From NCBI RefSeq assembly GCF_014805685.1, contig NC_060884.1:19597856-19661855 (forward strand): 64,000 nt of DNA, given 5' to 3'. The translations under genes were made by a program, and so were the position numbers. The notes under the pieces were generated by a model, which was not told where the DNA came from, searched no databases, and saw only the letters and a list, made by a program, of their open reading frames with translations. Below are positions 33,261 to 46,130 of this stretch, in pieces. The DNA comes from Silurus meridionalis (taxonomy: Eukaryota > Chordata > Actinopteri > Siluriformes > Siluridae). Numbering within the stretch: the first letter of the stretch is position 1; the number at the start of each line of letters is the position of its first letter.

Positions 33261-35984
33261 TTTTATAGATATTCTACAGTAAATCCCCCACTGTTCTGGT
33301 CACTTGGAGAACTTCTTGGAGATGTCTTCTGTGAACTCATAATTTACATTTAACTGCTCCTTGGGTACATAGTTCACCATCGTGTCCTGAGCTTTCACTG
33401 TTATACTGATCACAGTTGGATTTATATTTCAAGGCAAAATAAATAATTAAATAAGTCCAAGCGTTTAATGACAAATCATTAAGCTTAATGATCAAATTAG
33501 CAAGAATTTAGCACATACTGTAGATCTCTCCCTGCTTTATCAATCCTGGTTTCATTTATGAGCTTGTTGATAAACTGCATCAGGTGTGACTGATAGATTT
33601 ATCATGGAAAAAATAGAGTTCCAGACAATATTTAAAAAATATTTTCTGTTCCTCTGATATGTTAGCTTGTTGTGTGTTCAATTTATGTCAAAACGTTTAA
33701 ATCATTATCATGATTTTGGCTTTGTGGACATAAAGACTATAGTAGTGATTTTTTTCCTTTCTTGCTCCCCCCCTTACAGTTCACTGCAGCAAAAGAAAAC
33801 AAGTGAATAGTGGCACATTTGCTCTATAAATGTATTTGTTTAATTCTTGCTAATTTCCTGAACAACGATTTGTTGTTGAAACCATTAAGATATTCAAATA
33901 TGCCGTTTTTGGTTAAGTCATTTTTCCGTTCATTTTCAGTTTTAGCCCTGATATGTTGTTTTTCCACAACTGTTTATTAGGATCTGGAAGAGATCCAGTT
34001 TTTTTTCCACTGACGAAACAAATCACATTTGATAGGTCTGCCTGGTTAGTTACTCATTCTGATCTGTGTATTGACCCTGAAGGAGTCCAGTTTAAGTTGT
34101 CTGAAAGTGCTTGTATTCTTGTCATTGTTATGCCTCTGCCAATAGGTGCTGGAAGTGTAATGCATTCTGAGGTCCTCATCCGCACAATATCTCAAAAATG
34201 AGAAAATGTATATTTTTTAATATGGAATTATTATTGTTTCAATAATCATAATGTTTTTAGAATTGCTCCAGAAAGGGTTAAAGTGTCTCAATGGTAGTTT
34301 AGGCGTACTGATTTAATAACAAGTAGGACTAGAGTTTGTATTGAAATCTAATTATAAACACAACAGTTCACTAACTATGACTTCTTTCTCCAAACCTTCA
34401 TCAACAGTTGTGTCTGCACGTTATACATTTGCTGACCATCTGCATCCCTGTAACCCTGCCCTCACACCTAAATCCTCTAGATTGACTGTGGTGCTTTGTT
34501 TTCATTGGGCTTCAGTATGTGGCAGAGCATTATAGCTTCCAAGTTTTGTAAATCCTTTCCTCAAAATCGTCTTTGGTCTATTCCTGCTGGACGAAAAGCC
34601 AAGCCCACATCTGTTCACTCAGTGTGGTTAATTAGATGCAAATTTATTGAAATAGAACTGTGTAACCACGCACCTGCCTTTTTGCCTTCTATGGCCATTT
34701 GTTTGCATGCAATCCTATTTTTATTTTATTCTTTGTTTTCCCTCCCAACTCTATTGTGTCCTTTTATTCACAGTTCTGTGTACTTAAATGCTTTATCAGT
34801 GAGACATATTTGCCACAATGGCACCTCTTGGTTTCTGTTTTGGATTTTGTAATGTGTTCTTGAGTTTTATTCATGTATGATGCAGTATAAAAATGCATAT
34901 AATTACTTCAGATATAACGAGACAACTCATTTCTGCCTGATACAGGTATTGCTACTGACATTTTCTGTTTCAGCACAATTAAATGTTATTTACCTAAAGC
35001 ATGTAAATTGTGTTTACATAAAAATCACTTACAAAGTCAATATTTTAAAGTGTAAAAAAAAAAAGGAAAAATATAAATTTTCCATAAAAGAAAGACCCAT
35101 TTTTTATTTTATTTTATTTCAATCTTTGCCATTTGTTACTGGATTTTATATCCAATATCCCTTATTTGATATTAGATATTAATACAATAATTAAGATTTT
35201 TATTAGTATTCTTTCAACTAAGAACTACTGCTTATATCCAGCACTTTCTGTGCAAGACTTAAAAAAATAAATAAACTGGAACACTAGTAGGCTTGAACCA
35301 TCATATATCTCGTTACTAATATATTATTATTTCAGCATGTGTAAGTTTTCCATGTGGTTCGTTGCCATTTCATAAACGCTCCAAACTGAACCGTGTTCCA
35401 ATCCTGAAAGTGCAATAATTCAAGTTGCTCTGAACTGCAGGAGACGCTGCGCCGTCCAGTGGAATCTTACTTTTTGGCCTTAGCTAAAATAAAGTAGAAG
35501 ATCTTCAGCTCCTCATGCATAATTCAGTTTGCTGTCTAAACCTCTGACTCCTGAATAATAAAAGCTTTGTTGCTGTTGTTGTGTTGTGAATTAAGAATAG
35601 AACTTATATTTGCACATCAGAAAAGCAATTCAGATGAATTATTTACATTTATGCATGGTAGAATGTGACCAGTAATACACGATAGGCTTATAGGAGAATT
35701 CTGCAAAACTCTGGGTAGAATGTATATGTATAATCACTAAATAGAAATTATTATAGGATACTGCTTAAATTATGAGATGTTTATCTAGATCCTGGTTCAC
35801 CTAAAATGAGTAAATTGCAGTGAATATATCGAGCGTAAGAGTGGTCTTTGGTACAACGTGAAACAGGAGAACAGAGCTTTATGATAATGATTTGATTAGT
35901 TTCAATTATTTATTTATTGTTACGAGCTAATCCGATTTTAAAACCGAAACTATGTTTTATAAATCCAGCTTTTGAATTTAAGTC
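33261..35984. other. Intergenic, no gene recognised
   Basis: No exon with splice context was seen. A possible transposon piece lies at 34110-34200 (TGCCTCTGCCAATAGGTGCT). The rest shows nothing I can name. Confidence 0.45.
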
Positions 35985-37210
35985 AACAGTGAGTGGCTTA
36001 ATGATTAACGTCCAGTAGCACTGACTCCCATTATGATGAAGTGCTTTAAGTGTCTAGTCAAGAGGCACATTCACTCTGCTCTGCCCACCTTACTGGACTA
36101 AATCCAATTTGCATACTGTTCCAACCACTCCCCCCATGATGCTATCTTCTACACTCTGCACTCTGTCCTCTCACATTTGGACACAAAGGACACATATATC
36201 AGAATTCAGCTCAGCATTTAATACAATCATCCCTCAGCAACTGGTAGGGAAACTTTCTCTACTTTTCTCTCCTGGCACTCAACACTCCACTCTGCAACTG
36301 GATTCTAGACCTCCTGACTGAGAGACCTCAGTCAGTGCACATCGGCAGCAGAACATCAGGCACCATAACACTGAACACAGGTGCCCCCCAGGGCTGTGTG
36401 CTAAGCCCACTGCTGTTCACTCTGCTCACCCACGACTGCATGGCAAAGTCAGAATCCAAACACAGTAGTGGGCCTCATCTGCAATGACGATTAAACGATT
36501 TACAGATTTACTATGGAGCGCGGCCTGGCCAGCTGCATCACTGTATGGTTCAGAAACTGCTCAACATCAGAACTCAAGACCCTACAGCGCATAGTGAGGA
36601 CAGCTGAGAAGATCATAGGGGTCTCCCTCCCCTCTATTCAGGACCTCTTTAATACACCCTGCATACACAGAGCCTCTACCATTGTGAAGGATCCCTCTCA
36701 TCCCTTTCCACAGTCTTCAAGACCATCAGGCACTACAAGGTTCTGCAACAGCTTCTTCCCCCAAGCTGTCAGAGCCCTAAACACCCTGGTGCCACCCATG
36801 ACCTTGCTTTTTCCTCCTTAATTGTGCACTATGGATATGAATGGACATTAACACACACTCGCATTCAGCCACTTTACTAAGCATTAAAAATGCACGTTAC
36901 CTTAGACATCTGCCCATTCTGTTAAGCATTACACACTGGACATTGCACATACTTATACATTGTGTACACTTGTACATACTAGACATTGCACGCGGTCACT
37001 CACTGTGCACTAGAAATTTACTTAAATCTGTTCTTACATTACCTACATCCCAACCTCGTATCTATCTCATATGTATCGCACCTTAACTCTGCTATGTCAA
37101 CTCTTTATTTATTTATGTATAATGTTACTCTCACCTTGGTCTGTATTAATGGCATTTCTTTTTTTGTTTACTGTGTATGTGAAAGAATGATGACAAAGCT
37201 TGAGTTAAAT
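35985..37210 (+). mobile_element. L2/CR1-type LINE, 5'-truncated and internally deleted
   Basis: [17 protein letters not shown] coding (36380-36420) is the RT fingers/palm motif that precedes the catalytic aspartates. It then jumps to the thumb and C-terminal part with ITVWFRNCSTSELKTLQRIV, RTAEKIIGVSLPSIQDL and a final FCNSFFPQAVRALN (36513-36821). A long A+T-rich 3' UTR follows to about 37210. The segment with the YADD-type motif is missing between 36440 and 36510. Confidence 0.75.
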
Positions 37211-40200
37211 GTAAAATTTTAGTTAAAGCAGCTTTTAAGCTGTTTGATAAATGAGTGTACAGTTTTCTACCACAGTTTAGTTTATTTTAAGTTAAAGGTC
37301 CAATATATTGTTGCTAGGAGTGCCAGGTAATCCTATAAATGGTGGCCAATAGGATTGAGTTTAAGTTGCCGAATTAATCCATAGCTAGGTGGGCATTACA
37401 TGATTGTAATACACAAAACAGGGGACAACCACCTGATGTGTAGTGCATTGTAATTTCATTGGTGTTAAATTCTTGTGCTGTTATATTTCTCGTTATAGTT
37501 CTCATTTTACCGTTACATTAACCTGTGCCTTGGGCCATTTATTAAAATCACCATATTCTCTGCATCAGTTAATTTACATTCAAATTCCATAAATTTTCCT
37601 TGGTCAGGTAATAAGGAAATGTTTACAATTGCTGTCTCAGACTGCAAGCAACTGTGCCTTTATGTTACTAGGGTCTATAGGCAATAAAAAAAAATGGTGT
37701 TATACAGATGAACCTTGGCATAATTGTCTTTCAACCACTTTGATAACTTCACCAGTAAAGTACACCAGGTTGAGTTGGTGGATTCAATGTATTTTTGTTT
37801 TCTCTCAGTACACAGAAGGTGCACGGAAACTGAAATTCACCTGGGCCAGACCTACAATGTGACTGTCTTGATTTAATCTTAGGTTCTTCACTGTGTCTGT
37901 TTACTTTGGGAAAGTACTTGCAGGAGTGAATTGCTTGGAACTGTATAATCTGTGTGCTGAAACTAGTACTGCATTGCGATCAGACTCCTGATTTGTGTTA
38001 ACTTGGACTTTCACCCACTAGACCGTTGCCTGTCCTGATTTAGTTCTTCTTCCCTGATCAGTGTATGTTGGTGTTTATCTAAAATGTTCCTGAGAGACAG
38101 ACTGACAACAGTTCTCTGGTATTCATCAGCACAGGCATTCCCCAGGGATCTATTCATAATTAACATGTTGCTTACACAGTTTGTAAGTTTTCACTGTTAC
38201 GCTGTTAACAACATGACCGCTAGCGTATTGCAGCGTTCTGGTCGTGGCACATTTCCGATGCACGCGTGTGAAGCTGCTCATGTGTGGACTTTTAATTTCC
38301 TGTTTTCTTGCAAGTCTCAGTCTGTAAATAATTTTTTTTCCCTGGCTTTATTTTGATCATCCTCCATGCTTGGTTTTGCTTCCTAACAAGTATTCTGTGT
38401 TCTGCTGTTTCTGCAGATCTGGATGTCATGGCATGTTCTTTGTTCTTTGATGTAGTTTGTATGTGTGCGTTGTCTGGATGACTCGCTATTGCTCAAAGAC
38501 AAATGTCTCCTACAGGATATTATTTCCTAAATATATAGGTGTATGAGGGATAAAAGTGCTAAAAGTAAATAGATCATAAATGCAGACTGTCACTGATTAA
38601 TCAAGTTTGGTTCTGCATCTTCATTTCATGGCCATGGTGAGGCAGTACTCCTGTAGGCTTATACGTTGCAGGGTCATGAACGCAGGTGTGTGTGTTTAGT
38701 AATATCTAATATTTAACATCGGAAAATTATGAGCGTTTGTAGTTTTATATTACTAAATGGAAAAAAGAAAAGGGAGATACTTTATTACAACTGTATATGT
38801 CTTTAAGTGGGGTTGTTTTTTGCCATCAAAAATGAATTCACTCACTGATTTCAGAGCTGAATCACTGAGAGGAAGAGAGATGCTGAGTGAATATTTAAAA
38901 AAGGAGAAAATGTGCTTAAAGACAGAATAATGGAGTAGCATGTGAATAAGGAGAAGCATGACTTATACAAAAATGTATTGTAACAGTATATGTATACTCT
39001 ATCATTTGACGCTTTCAGAGTGACTGCATCTTTATAGGAAGACTTTTTCAATTTTTCTTTCCCTGCCTCAATTTTGCTTTCACTCGCTTTTCATTACTGG
39101 GGTGGCGATGCCTCCTCGCTCACCACCCCGCCTCTAGCCTTGCAATTTCCTCGCTTTGTCATGGCCTGAAAGTGGCTTTGTTCTATTTGTGTGCTTTTCA
39201 TTAGTGCAACACAATATTGTAATCATCACACACACAGACCTGGAGTTAGACCCGCCCCCTTGTTCTTTTTTTCAATCGTGCCACATTCAGAAGGTGATTG
39301 ATTGTTGCGAACTTGTGTTTGTGTAACTCTTGCATTACTTAAAAGTGCCTCAACATGGCTGAGTATATTTTTCTATTTTTATACTAGAGTTTTTATGGCA
39401 TTGCATAGAGCAGCGCTTTGTGGAAAACGGGCACTTCTCTTAATCGCTTGAGCACTGATTGATGAAAGTGCTAATGGAAAGCATTCATGTCTGCAGTCCA
39501 TCATCGACTAATTTTGTCTGCTACGGCAGCTCCTTCATCTTCCTCCATCTCGGATAATGGCTCCGCCTGCCCCTTCTTTGTTACTATAGATTAGCATTTG
39601 AAGAACCACAAAACACTTGAGACACAATAATCTAAGCGGACGGCTTCATTCCAAACACTTTCGATGTGTATTTACTTTGTGTCTCATGATGGCATTTTTG
39701 TCCTTTCGTAGCTCCCTATGGCGGTGACCCAAACTCTGGTTCTGCAGAGATCGCTTTCAGCCCTTATTCCACACACCTGCTCCAGCAAAATCCTTCTACT
39801 TGATTACTTGGATCGGCTTAGCCGGATTACCTTAGAAAACTGAATTCTGGTTGTATCTCTAGGAATAGGGCTGGTGATCACTGCTCAGAAGTTCTAATAC
39901 AGCAGGATGCCCTGTCTCACTGTTTGAACCTCCACATTGTACAAATACTAAATAAACATTTCTTTGTTTTTTGTGTTGTAGCTCCATTTCTGATGTTTTC
40001 AATTGAAGACCATAAAGAAGCTACTTGTGTGAGTTTTTCTTATCTATTTCTAATCTACTTTTCCTGTTTATTTCTTTTTTTTGCAATTTTATTCAATAAT
40101 AATGAAGTGAATAAATGATGATTAATTAGTTATTCAGTAGACCAAGCAAAGTAAATGTTGCGTAGTCGTAATTACCATAAATGTTTGGCGAGGCATCAAT

Positions 40201-40737
40201 ATATGCCAAAGGAGGCAAATGCATTGACAATTCCATGAAGGGGATCATTCTGCTCTCCTAATAATGTTTTGATGTAGCACATTGTAATTATGCTCTTGAC
40301 ATGTTTTGGCTGTAAACTGTAGTGTCCTCACTTTTATATACTAAGAATTATGCAGGTCTAGCTAACATCTTTGTTTTCTCTTTATGATTAAGTGACTGCA
40401 TGTACTCTAGCAGGAGAAATACGATGCTTTGGTTCGGATTTTGCGCCATTAGACTTTCGACCTCCAGGCTTTCAAGCTCCGGACTTGTGGAAAACATGGC
40501 TGCTTTTTTATGTTTAACTTTTGATTTATTTATTTAGATTTTTTTTTTTTTTTCCTCTCAAGTAAAATACTGAATCACTTGATATTCACTTAAACAGTCT
40601 ATTCATACCAAGGATTACCAGTGAGAGGAAATTTCATGTTTATACTTTTATTTTCACCCACTATTGTTTCTATATGTAAAATTATACAAAGCGCTGGTTC
40701 TTTGCTGATGTCATGTCAAACATTTTTTTTCCTTTCT

Positions 40738-40743
<6 letters not shown>
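37211..40743. other. Intergenic, no gene recognised
   Basis: No coding exon was recognised. The interval 39080-39860 has higher sequence complexity than its surroundings and could hold conserved non-coding DNA (impression only). Confidence 0.4.

Positions 40744-40823
<80 letters not shown>
40744..40823 (+). repeat. (TA)n microsatellite, left half
   Basis: About 40 uninterrupted TA units ending at the left TIR of the Tc1 element. Confidence 0.95.
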
Positions 40824-40826
<3 letters not shown>

Positions 40827-41357
40827 TACAGACCAAAAGTTTGGACACACCTTCTCATTCAAAGTTGTTTTCTGACTATGAAAATTGTAGATTCACACTG
40901 AAGGCATCAAAACTATGAATTAACACATGTGGAATTATATATGGAATTATATACATAACAAAAAAAGTGTGAAACAACTGAAAAATGTCATATTCTAGGT
41001 TCTTCAAAGTAGCCACTTTTTGCTTTGATTACTGCTTTGCACACTCTTGGCATTCTCTTGATGAGCTTCAAGAGGTAGTCACCTGAAATGGTCTTCCAAC
41101 AGTCTTGAAGGAGTTCCCGAGAGATGCTTGGCACTTGTTGGCCCTTTGCCTTCACTCTGCGGTCCAGCTCACCCTAAACCATCTCGACTGGGTTCAGGTC
41201 CGGTGACTGTGGAGGCCAGGTCATCTGGCGCAGCACCCCATCACTCTCCTTCTTGGTCAAATAGCCCTTGATGCCTTCAGTGTGACTCTACAATTTTCAT
41301 AGTCATGAAAATAAAGAAAACTCTTTGAATGAGAAGGTGTGTCCAAACTTTTGGTCT

Positions 41358-41362
<5 letters not shown>
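40824..41362 (-). mobile_element. Tc1-like deletion derivative inserted in (TA)n
   Basis: The left arm 40824-40864 (CAGTACAGACCAAAAGTTTG...) and right arm 41323-41362 are near-perfect inverted repeats, and similarity continues inward for about 50 bp more. The minus strand between them encodes a Tc1 transposase end: GIKGYLTKKESDGVLRQM, then WPPQSPDLNPVE (around 41190), then KAVIKAKSGYFEE. A stop lies just after PVEM. The N-terminal DNA-binding part and the first catalytic residues are missing, so the element is dead but could be mobilised by ends. Its flanks are all TA repeats, the target Tc1 needs. Confidence 0.9.

Positions 41363-41436
<74 letters not shown>
41363..41436 (+). repeat. (TA)n microsatellite, right half
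   Basis: About 37 TA units continuing the tract interrupted by the Tc1 insertion. Confidence 0.95.
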
Positions 41437-41446
<10 letters not shown>

Positions 41447-43376
41447 TTATTATTACTTTGATCAGGAACTCCTTCTTGAGCTGAAATTCCTGTCAGTAAG
41501 TGACAACTTTCACATTGGTCATTGGTGTCCGACAACCCAACAAATTCGAACTCTTATAAATAATGTCAATTGGAATCTAATTTCTTTTTAATGTTGATTT
41601 AAAAAAATTGCGACTCTATTGCTTAACAAGCCCTAGTAACGAAACATATACTTCTGCACATTTAAATCGTACACCTAATTTGTTAGTTTGTAAATCTGAA
41701 CTGAGTGAATTTTTTGTTTATTCATTCATTGAATTGAATGTATTACCAGGTCACAGAACATTTTATGAGAACTGCATGAAGCATGAATTTTTGGTGAACA
41801 GTGTCTGAATACGGTGTAATCAGCAGCACGTTCAGTTAGACTTCTTGCTACTAACTTGTATTACATTTCAGTTATTTCTTTCAGCACATAAAAAGTAATT
41901 GCATAACATGATTCACATGAAGCAGATCTGTTGACAGAATTGCTCACATCAAAATTTGTACCTGAATCTGTAAATCTAAGCACCTGCCATGAGTGTTATG
42001 TATATTGACAAACCGATATACTTTATTGGGCTGCATGTTTTTTAGCCAAATAAAAGCTGCTTATCTCAAAAGCATAGGTTGCACTCATTTGTCATTTTTG
42101 TTATTTATATTCTTTTGTATATAAAATTAATTTGATGTATACATTTTTGCTGTGATCACCTCAGGCCTAATCATTGCTGCAAGTTTACTTTTTGCCTAAT
42201 ATAATAGAATGATGAGTGTTGAGAAAAAGATTCATAATTTAAAACAGAAGGCAGATCTTGACCTTTGTTAATGATGCATGGGGCAGTGGAGACAGTATTA
42301 GGACCTCGATTTTTATTACCTCGGTTGGATTTTAATTATCTTTATTTTTGTGTTGTATTTGTAATTTATGTTGTATTTTATTACAATGTGAATGGATTTG
42401 TCTTCCTGGTGACTAACTATTTCCTGCTCCATCTCAGATTAGTCTAAAGGCTAATGTAGTCATTGCTGCGACCGAACGTCAACTGCATTGTCAGGATTTC
42501 TTTTAAACTGTCTGCTCTGGGAATGTGAAAGCGTTAGGAATGTTAAATGTGAAACGCTTAGTGTCGCATTCTGAGTGAGATTTCACCTGGGTGAATTTTT
42601 CTTCACTGAGAAAACCTTATCTGCAACTTTCAGCTTGTGTCATAAAGCCTCTAACACAGCTGTTAATTGGAACACCATCAGCCTGGTGAGAGGCGGTGGA
42701 GGAGTAAAAACAGTGAGTGCATGTGGGAGGAGCTTAATCATTCTTGTAATTGTCTTTATTCATAACCACCTATTTTATTTTCCCCACCCAAGCAGAAATT
42801 AAGCGTAAGTGCATGCGTGCATAAGATTGAGTCCATTGATTGTGTGGCTCACACGTGTGTGCGTACAGTAAATATGTGTGTTTTTACACACAATCAATGG
42901 AATCGATTTGGCAATGGATGTAGTAGATGTGTAATCATGTAGCTGTAAAATTTACAATGTTTGAACCCTATGCTATGGCGACTAAAAGCCATATGGTTTG
43001 ATTTACAAATTCATACATCGTTTAGTTAAAAGTAAACAAGAAGGCCGAATTCTGTTTCTTGAAGGAACTGGTCTTTTCTATTAATTATTCTATTTGGTCA
43101 ATTTCTGCTGGTTTGTTGGCAACATTAGCATCACAATATTGGGGTTAATTTTCATCTGAGGATCTTTTATTTTCAGTCTGATACTGATGTCTGAATTTTA
43201 TGTCTTAGGTGAGATCTGATAAATGATTGCTGTTTCTATAATAACACATTACATAAAAGCTGAATATTATGTGTGTTAAACAGAAGCTAATGTTAACTAG
43301 CTGCTGTGATTCAGCTTGAATACACAAACACATATTTTAGTCCTGTAGAGATTTATTTATTTATATATTATTTATT
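41437..43376. other. Intergenic, no gene recognised
   Basis: The only structured element seen is an inverted repeat at 42832-42901 (separate entry). Confidence 0.45.
42832..42901. repeat. Inverted repeat, 15-bp perfect arms
   Basis: TCCATTGATTGTGTG (42832-42846) pairs with CACACAATCAATGGA (42887-42901). About six more bases outward on each side pair with one or two mismatches. Confidence 0.85.
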
Positions 43377-44358
43377 AGGAGCTGTAGCTATTGATTATTT
43401 TAGTAATCGAGTATTTTACCAATTATTCCAAAGAATAATCAAGTAATCGGATACGAAGTACTTTTTTCTTTATTAAAGCTCAATACTAAATATACAATAG
43501 AAAATAATAATTTAAAAAATTACATTTTCTGAAATTTCCTTCAAGAATATCTGTGAAAACTAAACCCATTTAATTATCCTCTTACAATAAAATATAAATA
43601 CAAGTATATAAATAAAAAAATGAAATTAAAATCTAAAAATACATTTCAGATTACAAAAAAAAAAAAATGCACTTTACAATGTTTTCTTTATTTATTAGTT
43701 TGAAATGATCCCAAACTTTGGAAACTTTCTGTTTGGACTTCAACTTTTTTTTTTTATTTCTTGCAATTGAGACATTATTTTTCGTAAACATCCAACATTT
43801 CTGGTGCATCCACCGGTAACCATGTTGTCGGTCTGAAGTCTGAAGCTGTTGGTGTATGAATGAGGCTCCTCTGCTTCATCTGTCTTGTTCCATCTCCTTC
43901 AGAGCTGATTGTTAGACAGAGTTCTCTCCAGGGACCACAGGCTTAGTTTGATACCATGCGATTCTGTTGATTGTAGCCCATTTCATTTTCAATGTGTAAA
44001 GTTAACTGGCACTACAGAGGGGCCGACACTGCCTGATTGGCTAAAAAAATAAGGAATTGCGAGAAATTAAGTCTGAATTAAGAGAAAAAAAATTCGTAAT
44101 TAGGCAAACTTTTTTTATTTAGAGGTAACGCACTTCCATATGAATCTTTCCCTCGCTGTTTTCTTCCCGTTTCTCCAATTTTTATTCTGCAGAGTTTTCT
44201 GTTTTCTTACCTGTCCAGAGCATTTCAGAGTTTAGCAGGTGATGAATCAGTAATTATGGTCTGGTGGGAAACACAATGCTACTTGTTTAGTAAATGGACT
44301 AAACAAAGTCTTAGGGTTTTTTTTGTATACGAATTACTTGAGGAATCATTTCAGCCTT
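43377..44358 (-). mobile_element. hAT-like non-autonomous element, copy 3 (complete)
   Basis: Begins AGGAGCTGTAGCTATTGATT and ends GGAATCATTTCAGCCTTA, which are inverted ends with the TAATCGAGTA / ACTTGAGGAATC subterminal pattern. The interior matches copies 1 and 2 in inverse orientation. No transposase frame is present. Confidence 0.7.
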
Positions 44359-44423
44359 ACTTGATTTATTTATTTATTGCTGTATTTTGCTCGCAAATTT
44401 AATTTAGATATTTAAAGTGAGAT

Positions 44424-46130
44424 GGAGGAGAAGGAAAAATTCTGGATTCAGTTAGATGAAGTGGTAGATGGTGTACCTAGGAATGAAAGATTGGGGCAGA
44501 TTTTAATGGGCATGTTGGTGAAGGGAACAGAGGTGATGAGGAGGTGATGTGTAGGAATGGCTTTAAGGAGAGGAATATGGAAGGGCAGATGGTGGTAGAT
44601 TTTGCTAAAATTATGGAAATGGCAGTGGTGAAACCTTATTTTTAAGAAGGAGGCGCATAGGGTGATGTATAAGAGTGGAGGAAGATGCACACAGGTGGAC
44701 TATATGCTAGGCAGGAGATGCAACCTGAAGGAGATTGGAGACTGTAAGGTGTTGGCAGGGGACAGTGTAGCTAGACAGCATCGAATGGTGGTCTGTAGGA
44801 TGGCTTTGGAGGTGAAGCATAAGAGGAGGAGAGTGAGGACTGAAAGAAGAATAAGATGGTGGAAACTGAAGATTGTAGTGTGAGATTCAGGGAAGAGTTC
44901 AGACAGGGGCTCGGTGGTGGTGAAGAGGTGCTGGATGATTGGGCAACTACTGCAGAAGTGATGAGGGAGACAGCTAGAAAGGTACTTGGTGTGACATCTG
45001 GAAATAGAAAGGGAGACAAGGAGACGTGGTGGAATGAGGAAGTGCAGGAGAGCATAAGGAGAAAGAGGTTGGCGAAATAGAATTGGGATCGACAGAGATG
45101 AGAAAAATAGGCAGGAGTACAAGGAGATGCGGCAGCAGGTGAAGAGGGATGTGGCAAAAGCCAAGAAAAAGGCAAAGGAGGAGCTGTATGAGAAGTTGGA
45201 CACTAAGGAAGGAGAAAAAGATTTGTACCGATTGGCGAGAGAGAGAAGGTTGGATGAGGTGAAGGTGGAGATGGTGAAGAAGGAAGTGGATAGGATTAGT
45301 AAGGAGGAAAAGAGAGCTGGGTTTAAGAGGATGAAGAGTGGGAAGTCGGTTGGACCAGATGACATACCGGTAGAAGCATGGAGATGTTTAGGAGAAGATG
45401 GCAGTGGAGTTTTTAACAAGATCCTGGAAGGTGAAAAGATGCCTGAGGAATGGAGAAGGAGTGTGCTGGTATCAGTTTTTAAGAATAAGGTAGATGTGCA
45501 GACCTGCAGTAACTACAGGGGAAAAAAGTTGATCAGTCACACCATGAAGTTATTGGAAAGAGTAGTGGAAACCAGGCTGAGAGAAGAGGTGACCATCTGT
45601 GGGCAACAGTATGGTTTCATGCCAAGGAAGAGCACCACAGATGCATTATGTGCTTTGAGAATGTTGATGGAGCAGTATAGAGAAGGTCAGAAGGAATTGC
45701 ATTGTGTGTTTGTGGATTTAGAGAAAGCGTACGACAGGGTGCCGAGAGAGGAGTTGTGGTATTGTATGAGGAAGTCAGGCGTGTCAGAGAAGTATGTAAG
45801 GGTAGTGCAGGACATGTATGAGGACAGTGTGACAGGAGTGAAGTGTGCAGTAGGAACGACAGAATGGCAAATGTAGGACGTTTTGGAGATAAGGTGAGGG
45901 AGGTGCGATTGAGATGGTTTGGACATGTGCAGAGGAGGGACATGGGGTATATTGGTAGGGGAATGCTAAGAATGGAGCCGCCAGGAAGGAGGAAAAGAGG
46001 AAGGCCAAGGAGGAGGGTAATGGATGTGGAGAGGGAAGACATGCAGGTAGTGGACAGGGGGGTATGGAGACAGATGATTGCTGTGGGGACCCCTAATGGG
46101 AGAAGCCGAAAGAAGTTGATGATTTAAATT
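44424..46130 (+). mobile_element. RTE-type LINE, 5'-truncated with internal deletion
   Basis: The 5' part (44440-44880) is an endonuclease remnant with frame breaks ([30 protein letters not shown] after correction, SGGRCTQVDY). An open frame 45127-45876 gives a linker and RT fingers: [44 protein letters not shown] and [16 protein letters not shown]. At about 45860 this joins directly to the C-terminal segment VRLRWFGHVQRRDMGYIG (45843-46127). The palm segment with the YADD motif and the thumb are lost, so no active RT remains. The end TGGGAGAAGCCGAAAGAAG is the usual 3' terminus. RTE clade by motif resemblance. Confidence 0.85.

Noticed and set aside
36109..36321. Host gene exon
   Set aside because: Part of the L2/CR1-type LINE, judged by the RT motifs that follow.
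40621..41591. Open frames made of repeating Tyr-Ile
   Set aside because: They are translations of the (TA)n tracts, not proteins.
44700..45419. 239-codon minus-strand frame
   Set aside because: Antisense of the RTE LINE; Ser/Leu/Pro-rich as expected for the reverse of an Arg/Lys/Glu-rich frame.
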